DNA of 64,000 bases from WLND01 sp040398845 (GTDB taxonomy: Bacteria > Actinomycetota > Actinomycetes > S36-B12). Each line of letters starts with the position of its first letter. Position 1 is the first letter of the stretch. The DNA lies in NCBI GenBank assembly GCA_040398845.1, contig JBBATH010000011.1:57594-121593 (forward strand), written 5' to 3'. The notes beneath the pieces are model-generated. The model worked only from the letters and a program-made list of their open reading frames with translations, was not told the DNA's origin and did not search any database. Below are positions 8,053-17,078 of this stretch, piece by piece. Made by a program: the position numbers and the translations under genes.

Positions 8053-8817
8053 TTACTGCAGGATGCTCGTCAGGTAGGTATCAAGGATCACGGTCACCTC
8101 GCGCGAGCCCGTTGTACCGAGGAGTTGCACCGGCGTGCCGGTGCCCTCCGCCTGCTGGAATGCGATCCGCTCGGGCATTGGCGGCTTGAGTACCGATTTC
8201 GCGCCGACGAGGGCGATCATCTCCTTGATCCGGAAGTCATGCTCCTCCGAGACGCTACGGACCTTGTTGATAACGACGCCAGCCAAAGTCAAATCAGGGT
8301 TGGTGCCCGAGGCAATCTCGGTGATCTCCTCAACAGCCCGCTGGACTCCCTGCGCACCGAAATACGTCGGGGTCGTGACAATCACTGCGCGGTCAGCGGC
8401 CGCGAGCGCTTCACGGGTCAAGGCGCCGAGCGATGGTGGGCAGTCGATAAACACGACGTCGTAGCCCTTGACGTACGCAAGGGCCTTCTTGAGCTTGCCA
8501 ACGGCGCCGGAACCGTTCCATGCGTCGAACCGGATGACATTGGGGTGTGAGGGCAGGACATCCAACTCTCCGATATACGCGTCCCAATCGCACGGAGCGA
8601 TCGCAGATTCGATCATCGCTTTCGTGGGATTCGCGAGGACGTCGGCGACGCTTGTCGTGCCGACCTGCGATCTCAGGATGCTCGTTGCATTGCCCTGTGG
8701 GTCAAGGTCGACGACGAGGACGGACAGGCCCCGGTGCGCGGCCGCCGACGCAAGGCCTATCGACAGACTCGTTTTCCCGGTCCCACCCTTGTTCGCAAGG
8801 ATCGCCACTGTTCTCAT
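8053..8817 (-). CDS. ParA/MinD-family ATPase
   Basis: 254 residues. The deviant Walker A motif is ANKGGTGKTSL at residues 8-18, with the signature lysine; Walker A' is VVDLDPQGN and Walker B VVFIDCPPSL. Such proteins position DNA or large complexes by ATP-driven dimer formation. There is no ParB or parS next to it, so it is an orphan and need not be the chromosomal ParA. ATG 8817 starts the protein directly at the ATPase fold; an upstream extension to 8895 is not family-like. It is divergent from the Septum_form-type secreted gene. Confidence 0.88.
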   Translation of the reverse strand: MRTVAILANKGGTGKTSLSIGLASAAAHRGLSVLVVDLDPQGNATSILRSQVGTTSVADVLANPTKAMIESAIAPCDWDAYIGELDVLPSHPNVIRFDAWNGSGAVGKLKKALAYVKGYDVVFIDCPPSLGALTREALAAADRAVIVTTPTYFGAQGVQRAVEEITEIASGTNPDLTLAGVVINKVRSVSEEHDFRIKEMIALVGAKSVLKPPMPERIAFQQAEGTGTPVQLLGTTGSREVTVILDTYLTSILQ

Positions 8818-8916
8818 GGAAGTATCATGCCCGATGGCTACGCAGCTGGGGACTTTCTCGGTGCAATTCGGAGCCAACATCGGGTTACTATTCATGCCCC
8901 CGGAACAGGAGCACCC

Positions 8917-9747
8917 ATGCGTTTATTTGCCAGAACTGTGGCCACTGCAGCCTGCTGGGCGACCCTAGCGGCCACCCTCACCACAACGGTCGGGATCCAG
9001 CCAGCCAACGCCGCCGAGCCAACGACCGGTGACTGCCACGTGAATGCACCACTCGGGCCCCAAGGTTCAAATCTCCAGTCGACGACGATCTGCGAGGACC
9101 CGCACCTGTCGGAGACCTTCCTCGTCGGCTCCCTACCCTCAGGGTTTCCCGACCCGGCGAAGGCCAGCGCGAAGGAGATCGCCGCGGTGAGGTCAAGTAA
9201 CTGCACCGAAGAGCGGATGAACGCCTACATGGGCCTCAACACCTCGATTCCATCGCGCTTTCGGCCCGTCGCCCTCTTTCCCAATAGCGTCGAATATGCC
9301 GCCGGCGAGCGCTGGATCCGCTGCGATCTCGTCTACAGCAGCGGCCTGAGCCTCGGTGAGATTCCCAAGCCGGCTGCCGCGTGGGTCGCAGACAACGCAG
9401 CAGACCTCTCCGTCTTCAACTATTGCACCCCCGGGGTCGGCTACTCGAAGATGCCAAGCCCCACCAAGACCTTGGCTCAGGACTGCACGAGTCCGGCGAA
9501 GCAGTGGGTACTCGTCGCGCGGCCAACCGTCGGCACCATCGGGCAGAAGTACCCGGGATCTCGCTCACTCGATAACAAGGCCGCCACGAAGTGCAAGGCC
9601 TTCAAAAACACCTACAGCGGCGGGATCAGCGATCCCTACGAGCGCGGGTGGTCGTACATCTATCCGATGGCGAAGGGTTGGGCTGAGGGCGTGCGCACCG
9701 TGTCGTGCTGGGTTCCCCTCAAGCAGTACGTCAACTCCAAGGGGTAG
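8917..9747 (+). CDS. Secreted protein with a septum-formation-like domain
   Basis: 276 residues beginning with a clear signal peptide (MRLFARTVATAACWATLAATLTTT cut near PANA-AE). The mature protein has about eight cysteines and segments resembling the actinobacterial Septum_form domain (GERWIRCDLVY near the middle, EGVRTVSCWVP near the end). Members are secreted or membrane-linked and have been associated with septation, but the activity is unknown. ATG 8917 has AGGAG upstream at good spacing. It stands alone, divergent from the ParA-like ATPase. Confidence 0.65.
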   Translation: MRLFARTVATAACWATLAATLTTTVGIQPANAAEPTTGDCHVNAPLGPQGSNLQSTTICEDPHLSETFLVGSLPSGFPDPAKASAKEIAAVRSSNCTEERMNAYMGLNTSIPSRFRPVALFPNSVEYAAGERWIRCDLVYSSGLSLGEIPKPAAAWVADNAADLSVFNYCTPGVGYSKMPSPTKTLAQDCTSPAKQWVLVARPTVGTIGQKYPGSRSLDNKAATKCKAFKNTYSGGISDPYERGWSYIYPMAKGWAEGVRTVSCWVPLKQYVNSKG

Positions 9748-9809
9748 GTCCGAGGTGGGCATCAGCCCGCCCGTCTACGGGCTGTATACATTGCCGTATG
9801 CTTCTGCGT

Positions 9810-10004
9810 ATGCAGACGACGAGCGTGCGCATAGATGTCGAAACTCACGGCGACCTCAAGCGGCTGGCGTCGGAGTTACACCTCAGCCTCGGCGAAACCT
9901 TGCGATATGCCATTCGCCGGTTGAACCAGACTCGAATCGGTGATGAACTCGGAGCCGGGCTGTCGGTCGAAGAGACGCAGTGGCTTCATGCTGATCTCGG
10001 GTGA
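9810..10004 (+). CDS. Antitoxin of a MazF-type pair (probable ribbon-helix-helix)
   Basis: 64 residues: TTSVRIDVETHGDLKRLASEL looks like a ribbon-helix-helix strand followed by helix A, and LSLGETLRYAIRRL like helix B. The C-terminal third (DELGAGLSVEETQWLHADLG) would bind and block the toxin. ATG 9810 is in frame with an earlier ATG at 9798. The gene overlaps the toxin gene by 17 bases. Such antitoxins normally also repress their own operon; the short repeated motif CGTATG at 9795 and 9806, just before the start, may be part of an operator, but this is a guess. Confidence 0.7.
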   Translation: MQTTSVRIDVETHGDLKRLASELHLSLGETLRYAIRRLNQTRIGDELGAGLSVEETQWLHADLG

Positions 10005-10329
10005 CGTGGTCGACCTTGATCTCGGGTTGCCTACCGGCAGCGAAGCGGGCTTTCCTCGGCCAGCTGTTATCGTCACCGCGCAAGAAATCCTCGACCGCTC
10101 ACCCAGCGTCATTCAGGTGGTCCCACTCACCTCAACGATCCGAGGCTTCAGATCGGAGATCACCATCGAGTCTGCTCCGTCTGGCCTGCCCCACGCCTCT
10201 GCCGCACAGTGCCAACAGGTGCGTTCGGTTTCGTCCGCGCGCATAGCCGGATCACGTGGCAACGTTGGGCCCGTCGACCTGCTTCGAATTCGCGAAACCC
10301 TCGCGGTCATCTTTGATCTGCCCGGGTGA
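9988..10329 (+). CDS. MazF/PemK-family endoribonuclease toxin
   Basis: 113 residues. MazF toxins cut mRNA at short sequence motifs. Family landmarks: the N-terminal GDVVDLDLG strand, FPRPAVIVTAQEI, the middle VVPLTSTIRGF and the C-terminal QCQQVRSVSSARI and LLRIRETLAVIFDLPG. ATG 9988 starts directly at the SH3-like fold and overlaps the antitoxin reading frame by 17 bases, the usual arrangement for coupled translation. It is convergent with ndh. Recognition sequence unknown. Confidence 0.87.
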   Translation: MLISGDVVDLDLGLPTGSEAGFPRPAVIVTAQEILDRSPSVIQVVPLTSTIRGFRSEITIESAPSGLPHASAAQCQQVRSVSSARIAGSRGNVGPVDLLRIRETLAVIFDLPG

Positions 10330-10360
10330 CCCTCCCTCAACAACCGGATTCGATGGCCGA

Positions 10361-11578
10361 TCAGTCGATGATCGTCGGGCGGGGCCCGATACCCCAGGCA
10401 ATGTAGTTCCACATCCAGTTCGCGACGACACTCACGCGGTTTCGACCGCCGGCTAGGTAGAACACGTGCAAGCCGAGCCAGGCCAGCCATGCAGGCGTGC
10501 CGTGCAGTCGAATGCCGCCGGGAGCCTCGACCACCGCCCGACGCCGTCCGATCGTCGCCATTTGGCCCTTGTCCTTGTAGGCGAAGGCGGTGATCGACCC
10601 TCCTGACACCTTGGCCCTAATCTGACGCGCCACGTGCCGGCCCATCTGCATCGCGACCGGCGCGACCATCGGCAGGGGCCGACCGCCGGGCCCCTCCAAG
10701 CAGGCCGTGTCTCCGATGACCCAGACGTCATCCGCAAGTTGCAGCATTTCGTTCACGCGAAGCCTGTTCATCCGATCTGTGAGGCCCAACGCTGACCATT
10801 GCGGGGGAGCAGAAACACCCGCAGCCCACATGATCGTGCCCGCAGGGAGCACTTCTCCAGATTTGAGGTGGACATCAGCCGGATACATCCGGTCGACCGC
10901 CGCATTTACCAGGACACTCGCCCCAAGCTCCTCGAGCTCCTCCTTCGCATGCCTGCTCGACTTCTCGCTGAACATCGGGAGGATTCGCGGACCGGCCTCG
11001 ACAAGCGTGACATGCGCCGCGTCGCTAATTCGGGGGAACTCACGACGCATCGCCCGTTGGAGCTCAGCGACCGCACCGGTTACCTCCACGCCGGTCGGAC
11101 CGCCTCCCACCACGACGACGCGCAGGTGCTCTTTAGGGCGGTGCCCATTGTCAACCTCCTCGTAGGTGGTGAGCAGTCGAATCCGGATCGCGTTCGCCTC
11201 GCGGATCGACTTCATCTGGAGCGCGTGCTCCGCGACCCCCGGGACACCGAACGTCGTGCTCACACTCCCCGTCGCGATGACCAACTCGTCCCACGGCACG
11301 ATCGCCCCGTCGTCGAGTCGAACGGTCTTTCCTTCAACGTCCATACGGACGACCTCGCCCCGACGGAAATCGACACCTGGGATAGCACCGCGAACCGAGT
11401 AGGCAATGTCCTCGTCCGGTAGTCCGCCCGTGGCCACCTGGTATAGGAGCGGCGCAAAGAGGTGGTACGGGTTCCGGTCAATGACCGTGACATGGACGCC
11501 GTCGGCGCCGGTCAGCTTCCGTGCGCAACTGAGGCCCCCGAAGCCAGCGCCGATGATTACCACACGATGCTCAGCCAC
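10361..11578 (-). CDS. ndh: Type II NADH dehydrogenase (NDH-2)
   Basis: 405 residues. NDH-2 is a single-subunit flavoenzyme on the inner face of the membrane that oxidises NADH and reduces quinone without pumping protons. The FAD-binding GXGXXG motif is GAGFGGLSCARKL at 10-22; the NADH-binding motif is VVVGGGPTGVEVTG near 160; the second FAD motif is VIGDTACLEG near 290. The C-terminal stretch WMWNYIAWGIGPRP is likely membrane-associated. It lies 50 bases downstream of the ABC-F gene on the same strand and may be co-transcribed. Confidence 0.93.
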   Translation of the reverse strand: MAEHRVVIIGAGFGGLSCARKLTGADGVHVTVIDRNPYHLFAPLLYQVATGGLPDEDIAYSVRGAIPGVDFRRGEVVRMDVEGKTVRLDDGAIVPWDELVIATGSVSTTFGVPGVAEHALQMKSIREANAIRIRLLTTYEEVDNGHRPKEHLRVVVVGGGPTGVEVTGAVAELQRAMRREFPRISDAAHVTLVEAGPRILPMFSEKSSRHAKEELEELGASVLVNAAVDRMYPADVHLKSGEVLPAGTIMWAAGVSAPPQWSALGLTDRMNRLRVNEMLQLADDVWVIGDTACLEGPGGRPLPMVAPVAMQMGRHVARQIRAKVSGGSITAFAYKDKGQMATIGRRRAVVEAPGGIRLHGTPAWLAWLGLHVFYLAGGRNRVSVVANWMWNYIAWGIGPRPTIID

Positions 11579-11628
11579 GTCCTGAGTTTAGTGACATTCC
11601 CCCATCAAAGCCTGCGGCCGAACGTGGG

Positions 11629-13416
11629 CTACGACAGCGCCTCGGAAAGCCCGAGCCACTCCTCCTCAAGCGCCCCCTTCTTCACTGTGAGCTCCTTCAG
11701 ATCCCTCCCCAAGCGTGCCAGCGCCTCGTGGTCCTCCGGGTTCTCAGCCATCTGCGCGTGGATTTTTCGCTCCTCGGCGTCGAGCTTCACGATTGACCGC
11801 TCAACACGCGAAAGATCCTTCGCCGCCGCTCGCTGCTCAGCCGCCGAGGTCACCGGTTTCGCCGACGCAGCCCGACCACCCGGCTGCCCAAACATGCTGC
11901 GAAAACTGAGATATTCGTCAATGCCACCGATGAGCGACGAGATCCGCTCGTCCCCGAACAGTGCCACGAAGTCGTCGCATACCCGCTCGAGGAAGTATCG
12001 GTCGTGCGAGATCACAAGAAGTGTCCCGGCGAACCCATCGAGGAGGTCCTCGAGTGCGGTGAGTGTCTCGACGTCGAAGTCGTTCGTCGGCTCATCAAGG
12101 ACGAGGACGTTGGGGCCGCCCATGAGCAGCCGGGTGAGCTGAAGTCTGCGGCGTTCCCCACCCGAAAGATCGCTCACCGGGGTCCACTGGGCGTCAGCAC
12201 CGAAGCCGAGCCGCTCGCACAACTGGGATGCGGTGAGCTCCCGGCCCTTGCCGAGTTCGACGCGCGATGCCACTGCCTCCACCGCTTCGAGAACCCGCCA
12301 CCGTGGGTTGAGCTCCTCGAGATGCTGGGAAAGGTACGCGGGCTTCACTGTCACACCTGTCGTGACCGAGCCCCGCGAAGCCGGAATCTCGCCGAGGATC
12401 ATCCTGATGAGCGAGGTCTTTCCTGATCCGTTCGAGCCGATGATGCCAATCCGGTCACCGGGGCCGATGTTCCACTCACAGTGATCGAGCAGGTCTCGTG
12501 CCGTGCCCGCCTCGGGATCGCCAATTGTCAGTGTCGCATCGTGGAGTTCGTAGACGGTCTTGCCGAGGCGCGAGCCTGCGAACGCGAGCAGTTCAACGGC
12601 ATCGCGGGGCGGGGGCTCGTTGCTGATGAGCTCATTCGCGGCATCGATGCGGAACTTGGGTTTGGATGTGCGGGCGGGGGCGCCGCGGCGCAGCCAAGCC
12701 AACTCCTTGCGCATGAGGTTCTGCCGCCTTGCTTCACTCGCATTCGCCTGCCGGAACCGCTCGGCCTTCGCGAGGACGAATGCCGAGTAACCACCGTCAT
12801 ATTCGTCGACCTGACCGTTCACCACCTCCCACGTTCGGTCGCAGAGGGCATCGAGGAACCAGCGGTCATGCGTCACGACCACGACTGCAAGCTTGTTCTT
12901 GGACTTCAGGTACTCGGCCAGCCACGCCACCACCTCGACATCGAGGTGGTTCGTGGGCTCGTCGAGGAGAAGGATGTCGAGATCTGCAATAAGGGCTCGA
13001 GCGAGTTGGACGCGGCGGCGCTCGCCACCCGACATGTTGCCCATCGTCCGAAGCAGCAGGGCCTCGTCGAAGCCGCCGAGCAGGCCGGTGAGGACCTCCC
13101 GGATCCGCGCATTCGACGCCCACTCGTGCACATCTTGGTCGGGTACGAGGTAGTGGCCGACCGTCTGATCGGCATCCACCACCTCGGCCTGCGACACCAG
13201 CGCGAGGTTGACGTCCGATCCGATCGTGGCCCTTCCTGAGTTAGCCGGCTCCACGCCGGCCATCACGTGGAGCAGGGTGCTCTTGCCCGCGCCATTGCGG
13301 CCGACGACCGCGATTCGCTCCCCCGCCCCAACTCCCAATGACACTCCGTCAAGGAGCGGGCGTTCGCCATAGGCCTTCGTGACTTGCTCGATGTTGATGA
13401 GATTTCTGCCGGCCAT
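11629..13416 (-). CDS. ABC-F family ATPase (Uup/EttA-like)
   Basis: 595 residues with two ABC ATPase domains and no membrane segments. First domain: Walker A GRNGAGKST, signature MSGGERRRVQLARAL, Walker B ILLLDEPTNHLD. Second domain: Walker A GSNGSGKTS, signature LSGGERRRLQLTRLL, Walker B VLVLDEPTNDFD. A charged coiled-coil tail follows (about 515-595), as in Uup. ABC-F proteins act on the ribosome, not in transport. ATG 13416 is preferred over ATG 13425 because GGGAG is about ten bases upstream. It is divergent from the FkbM gene. Confidence 0.9.
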   Translation of the reverse strand: MAGRNLINIEQVTKAYGERPLLDGVSLGVGAGERIAVVGRNGAGKSTLLHVMAGVEPANSGRATIGSDVNLALVSQAEVVDADQTVGHYLVPDQDVHEWASNARIREVLTGLLGGFDEALLLRTMGNMSGGERRRVQLARALIADLDILLLDEPTNHLDVEVVAWLAEYLKSKNKLAVVVVTHDRWFLDALCDRTWEVVNGQVDEYDGGYSAFVLAKAERFRQANASEARRQNLMRKELAWLRRGAPARTSKPKFRIDAANELISNEPPPRDAVELLAFAGSRLGKTVYELHDATLTIGDPEAGTARDLLDHCEWNIGPGDRIGIIGSNGSGKTSLIRMILGEIPASRGSVTTGVTVKPAYLSQHLEELNPRWRVLEAVEAVASRVELGKGRELTASQLCERLGFGADAQWTPVSDLSGGERRRLQLTRLLMGGPNVLVLDEPTNDFDVETLTALEDLLDGFAGTLLVISHDRYFLERVCDDFVALFGDERISSLIGGIDEYLSFRSMFGQPGGRAASAKPVTSAAEQRAAAKDLSRVERSIVKLDAEERKIHAQMAENPEDHEALARLGRDLKELTVKKGALEEEWLGLSEALS

Positions 13417-13468
13417 GGGTAGCATTCTCCCAGTCGGCACAGCGGGGTAGCGAAGGGGCGGTCGTTCA

Positions 13469-14479
13469 GTGTCCCTTCGTCGTCGTTCACAGGCGTCGGG
13501 ATCGACGGATGCGGTCCCTCCCGAGCCAGCGACGCCAAGCATGCTCGGGAACGGATTGCACCTCCCTATCCGCGAGCCGGAGATCCCCGCAATCCTGGAG
13601 GAGATCCGCGCCCAGAACCTGCCCGCTGACGAGGGTGTCTTCCGGGTCGACTGGGCGGGCATCAGGACCCGCATACCGATGCTCCCGTGGGCACCCCAGG
13701 AGCTTGCGGGAACAACAGATACCGCGCTTCCGATCCCATCCGACGGCTACCGATCCGAAGCCGACGAGTACATGGCGCTCGCCATCTCACTCACCAGCGA
13801 CCGCGAGAGCTACCGGGTTGTGGAGGTGGGTGCGGGATGGGCTCCCTGGGCGGTCATGGGGGTGGTGTGCGCTGAACGGGCCGGGAAACGTGCACGCGGG
13901 ACTGCGGTTGAGGCGGAACCACGTCGTGCCGAGTGGGCTAGGCAACACGCGGCAGACAACGGGGTCGACAGCCTCGTCACCATCGTCGAAGCCGCCTGCT
14001 GGAACACCGAAACGACCCTGAGCTTCCCGGTGCTCGACGAGATCGACATGGGCGGCGCGGTCCACAGTGGTGGTGCGTCACCCGACGGTGAACCAACGAT
14101 GGACTATCGAGGCGCCTTCATTGCGCACCGCGAGGTGCAGACCGTCACGCTCGACACCCTGCTCGCCGGGGACGAGCCAACCGACCTCCTCCACGTCGAC
14201 CTGCAAGGAATGGAGCTCGAGGTAATCCTGCCCGCCCTTGAGCTCATCGAGCAAAAGGTGAGGTTCCTTGCCGTCGGAACCCACAACCGGTACGTCGAGG
14301 GCATGCTGCAGGACACGCTCCTGAGGCGCGAGTGGGCGCTACTCCTCGAGTCGCCGTGCACTGCGATCTTTGATGGTGTCCGGCCATCACTCACCGGGTT
14401 CACCCTCCAAGATGGCAACCAGTTGTGGGCGAACTCCCGGTTCCGTGACGCTCATCCAAGGCTCATCCGGCGGCGGTAG
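13469..14479 (+). CDS. FkbM-family SAM-dependent methyltransferase
   Basis: 336 residues. The SAM-binding glycine loop is VVEVGAGWAPWAV, followed by the acidic strand end GTAVEAEPRRAEWA, as in FkbM methyltransferases, which methylate sugar hydroxyls. The FkbM-type LLHVDLQGMELEVI is near residue 250. GTG 13469 is favoured by AAGGGGCGG upstream; an internal ATG at 13541 is possible. No glycan cluster surrounds it, so the substrate is unknown. Confidence 0.75.
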   Translation: MSLRRRSQASGSTDAVPPEPATPSMLGNGLHLPIREPEIPAILEEIRAQNLPADEGVFRVDWAGIRTRIPMLPWAPQELAGTTDTALPIPSDGYRSEADEYMALAISLTSDRESYRVVEVGAGWAPWAVMGVVCAERAGKRARGTAVEAEPRRAEWARQHAADNGVDSLVTIVEAACWNTETTLSFPVLDEIDMGGAVHSGGASPDGEPTMDYRGAFIAHREVQTVTLDTLLAGDEPTDLLHVDLQGMELEVILPALELIEQKVRFLAVGTHNRYVEGMLQDTLLRREWALLLESPCTAIFDGVRPSLTGFTLQDGNQLWANSRFRDAHPRLIRRR

Positions 14480-14550
14480 GCCGTCTGGATCGGACCGGCG
14501 ACGTGGTCTCCGGGAGTATGAACCCCACTGCAAATGCGTGTGACCCACGC

Positions 14551-14604
14551 CTATACGCTTCAAAAATTTACTTTTACTATTACCTAATTACATCCTTTTG
14601 GAGG
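14551..14604 (+). promoter_or_regulatory. AT-rich leader and strong ribosome site of fumC
   Basis: In a GC-rich neighbourhood, bases 14569-14598 are almost pure A/T with pyrimidines (includes TTTACTTTTACTATTACC), consistent with a core promoter, though no clear -35/-10 pair can be fixed. GGAGG at 14600-14604 lies five bases before ATG 14610 and decides that start over the in-frame TTG at 14598. Confidence 0.5.
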
Positions 14605-14609
14605 CCGTA

Positions 14610-16136
14610 ATGGCGATTGATGAGAAGTCACCGAAGATTCTTGACCTACCGATCGGCCTGAAGGGCACGGGGGAGCGTAAGGAATTTGACAGCCTTGGCA
14701 CCGTGATGGTCCCGGCCAACCGCTATTGGGGCGCACAGACCCAGCGGAGCCTGGTCCACTTCAACATCGGTCATGATCGCATGCCCCACGAGGTCTATCA
14801 CGCGTACGGTTACGTCAAGAAGGCCGCGGCGATTGTCAACACTCGCCACCACCGCCTTCCCGTTTGGAAGGGCACCCTCATCGAACGAGTGTGCGATGAA
14901 GTCATCAGCGGCGCCCTGGATCAGGACTTCCCGCTGTACGTATGGCAGACCGGATCGGGAACGCAGTCCAACATGAACGTGAATGAGGTCGTATCCAATC
15001 GATGCATTCAACTCGTTGGTGGCAAACCCGGATCACAGGAGCCCATTCATCCGAACGACCACGTCAACATGGGGCAGTCCTCCAACGACACCTTCCCGAC
15101 TGCGATGCACATCGCTGCGTACAAGATGACGATTGAGCAGACAGTCCCGGCCCTAAAGCGCCTCCAGAAGGCCCTGGAAAAGAAGTCACGTCAGTGGCAC
15201 TCCATCGTGAAGATCGGCCGCACTCACCTCGAGGATGCAACCCCGCTTACCGTTGGGCAGGAGTGGTCGGGATACGCGGCCGCACTCGGTGACGCAATCA
15301 CCGAAGTTGAGCACGCGACAAGTGGCCTGCTACGTCTGGCGATGGGCGGCACCGCAGTCGGTACCGGGCTCAACTCTCCCGAAGGCTTCGGCGACGAGGT
15401 AGCTGCCGTGATCGCGAAGCTCACCGGCTACCCCTTCCAGACCGCCGAGAACAAATTCGCTGCCCAAGGAACGTTGGATCGGATGGTTCGGGCCCATGCC
15501 GGATTGAAGACTGCCGCAGTCACCCTGTTCAAGATCGCAAACGACATGCGTTGGCTCGGTTCTGGCCCTCGAACGGGCCTGATGGAATTGATTTTCCCCT
15601 CCAACGAACCCGGCTCATCGATCATGCCGGGCAAGGTCAATCCCACCCAAGCTGAAGCAATGATGATGGTCTGCATCCAAATCATGGCGTCTGATGTTGC
15701 AGTCCAGATGGGCGGCTCGGAGGGCAACTTCGAACTCAATGCCTTCCGACCAATCCTCATCAGCAACTACCTGCATTCAGCACTCATCATGGCGGATATG
15801 TGCGACCACTTCCGGGAGTTCATGATCGAGGGCGCGGAGCTGAACAAGCCGCAATTGAAGGCAAACATCGAGCGATCGGTGATGATGGTCACGGCACTCT
15901 CGCCCATCATCGGATACGACAATGCCTCAGTTATTGCGCACTATGCAATCGACAACAACCTCACCCTCAAGCAGGCGGCGTTGAAGAACGGTGTCACCGA
16001 GGAGCTGTTCGACCGCGTTGTCGTTCCCATGAACATGACTCATCCTGATCGCAGCGCGCCGAAGGCAGCAGTAAAGGGTGCCTCGAGCACGCGACGACCG
16101 GCCGCGAAATCAACGACGAGTCGGAAAAAGTCATGA
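14610..16136 (+). CDS. fumC: Class II fumarate hydratase
   Basis: 508 residues. Reversibly hydrates fumarate to L-malate (TCA cycle, cytosol; homotetramer with no iron-sulfur cluster). Signature GSSIMPGKVNP, substrate-site TGSGTQSNMNVNEV and the histidine-bearing GRTHLEDATPLT are all present. After the normal family end (MTHP) there is an extra tail of about 29 residues rich in Lys/Arg/Ser/Thr (APKAAVKGASSTRRP...). The stop codon overlaps the aquaporin ATG (ATGA), which suggests coupled translation. Confidence 0.96.
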   Translation: MAIDEKSPKILDLPIGLKGTGERKEFDSLGTVMVPANRYWGAQTQRSLVHFNIGHDRMPHEVYHAYGYVKKAAAIVNTRHHRLPVWKGTLIERVCDEVISGALDQDFPLYVWQTGSGTQSNMNVNEVVSNRCIQLVGGKPGSQEPIHPNDHVNMGQSSNDTFPTAMHIAAYKMTIEQTVPALKRLQKALEKKSRQWHSIVKIGRTHLEDATPLTVGQEWSGYAAALGDAITEVEHATSGLLRLAMGGTAVGTGLNSPEGFGDEVAAVIAKLTGYPFQTAENKFAAQGTLDRMVRAHAGLKTAAVTLFKIANDMRWLGSGPRTGLMELIFPSNEPGSSIMPGKVNPTQAEAMMMVCIQIMASDVAVQMGGSEGNFELNAFRPILISNYLHSALIMADMCDHFREFMIEGAELNKPQLKANIERSVMMVTALSPIIGYDNASVIAHYAIDNNLTLKQAALKNGVTEELFDRVVVPMNMTHPDRSAPKAAVKGASSTRRPAAKSTTSRKKS

Positions 16137-16930
16137 CCGCGCCCCTCGTCGGTAAAGCCGCACTCGCTGCCGAGGTGGGCAATCGGCAGTTCCACGCCTC
16201 TTGGACATCAAATGAGCACCGGATGCGCCGACTGCTCGCTGAGTTCATCGGGATGTTTGGGCTGGTGTTCATCCTCTCGGGGGGCGCTGCAGTTTTAGCC
16301 AAGTACGGCGGTGGCGACCCAAACACCTACGCCGTCGCGCTGATCCTCTCTGCGTTCTCCGCGCTCTGGCTGATGGTGGCCATCTTCTTTCTCGGCGATA
16401 TCTCCGCGCACTTCAATCCGGCGATGACCTTCGCCTTCGCACTTCGCAAGGACATGAGCTGGTCCATGGCCGCCGTGTATTGGGTCGTCCAGTGCGTTGC
16501 CGCCATCGCTGCCGCCATGCTTGCGAGGTGGATGTTCGGACCGCTCGGGAACCTCGCCGCCACCCGGCCGCCAGCGGGGCTCGCCTGGGAGGCTGTTGCC
16601 TTCGAGGCACTCATCACCTTCGGACTCGTCCTGATGGTGTTGGGGATGGCGAATGGCCCGAAGTTGAGTGGCCCTTACGTTCCCTTCGCGGTCGCCGCCT
16701 ACATCATGGCGTGGGGCTCCATGGGCGGGCCATTTGACGGCGCAGCGATGAATCCGGCTCGGGCGCTCGGACCTGATGTCGCGCTGGGCGACCTCAGCAC
16801 CTACTGGGTCTACGTCGTTGGACCAATAAGCGGCGCAGCAATCGCAGTGCTGGTGGCGACGGCCCTGCGCGGATCTGCCAAATCGCAGGAGGCACGAGCC
16901 GCTATGGGGGACCCAACCGCGGCGGGCTGA
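16133..16930 (+). CDS. Aquaporin / MIP-family channel
   Basis: 265 residues, six transmembrane helices and two NPA half-helix motifs: FNPAMTFAFAL and MNPARALGPD. These channels conduct water or small neutral solutes such as glycerol. The start overlaps the fumC stop (ATGA). An N-terminal stretch of about 30 residues precedes the first family-like residues MRRLLAEFIGMFGLVF, so an internal ATG at 16223 is a second candidate. In the second NPA loop the arginine of the selectivity filter is retained (NPAR). Substrate not determinable by eye. Confidence 0.9.
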   Translation: MTAPLVGKAALAAEVGNRQFHASWTSNEHRMRRLLAEFIGMFGLVFILSGGAAVLAKYGGGDPNTYAVALILSAFSALWLMVAIFFLGDISAHFNPAMTFAFALRKDMSWSMAAVYWVVQCVAAIAAAMLARWMFGPLGNLAATRPPAGLAWEAVAFEALITFGLVLMVLGMANGPKLSGPYVPFAVAAYIMAWGSMGGPFDGAAMNPARALGPDVALGDLSTYWVYVVGPISGAAIAVLVATALRGSAKSQEARAAMGDPTAAG

Positions 16931-16937
16931 TCAGTCC

Positions 16938-17013
16938 TGGTGCGCCCGGAAAGATTCGAACTTTCAACCTCTTGATCCGTAGTCAAGTGCTCTATCCGTT
17001 GAGCTACGGGCGC
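16938..17013 (-). tRNA. tRNA-Arg (anticodon ACG)
   Basis: Read on the minus strand, the acceptor arms are GCGCCCG and CGGGCGC with discriminator A. The D stem is GCTC/GAGC, the anticodon stem CTTGA/TCAAG with loop CTACGGA (anticodon ACG), and the T stem GAAAG/CTTTC with loop TTCGAAT. CCA is encoded at 16938-16940. A34 of this tRNA is the substrate of TadA (5349-5828). Confidence 0.96.
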
Positions 17014-17078
17014 AGATCCAAAACACTCAAAAGGAAGTCTAGCGTGCGCCATCATCGACCGTGAGCAAGACTGGCCCC

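Noticed and set aside
8053..8817. ParA as the chromosome-partitioning gene with nearby origin
   Set aside because: There is no parB, parS-like palindrome, gidB, rnpA or dnaA in the window; it is an orphan ParA.
10361..11578. Part of a larger respiratory operon with the Rieske protein
   Set aside because: The Rieske gene is 5.5 kb away on the other strand, with unrelated genes between; no cytochrome bc1 subunits are present.
12481..13239. A 252-codon plus-strand frame inside the ABC-F gene
   Set aside because: It lies wholly opposite conserved ATPase motifs, with no ribosome site or recognisable product.
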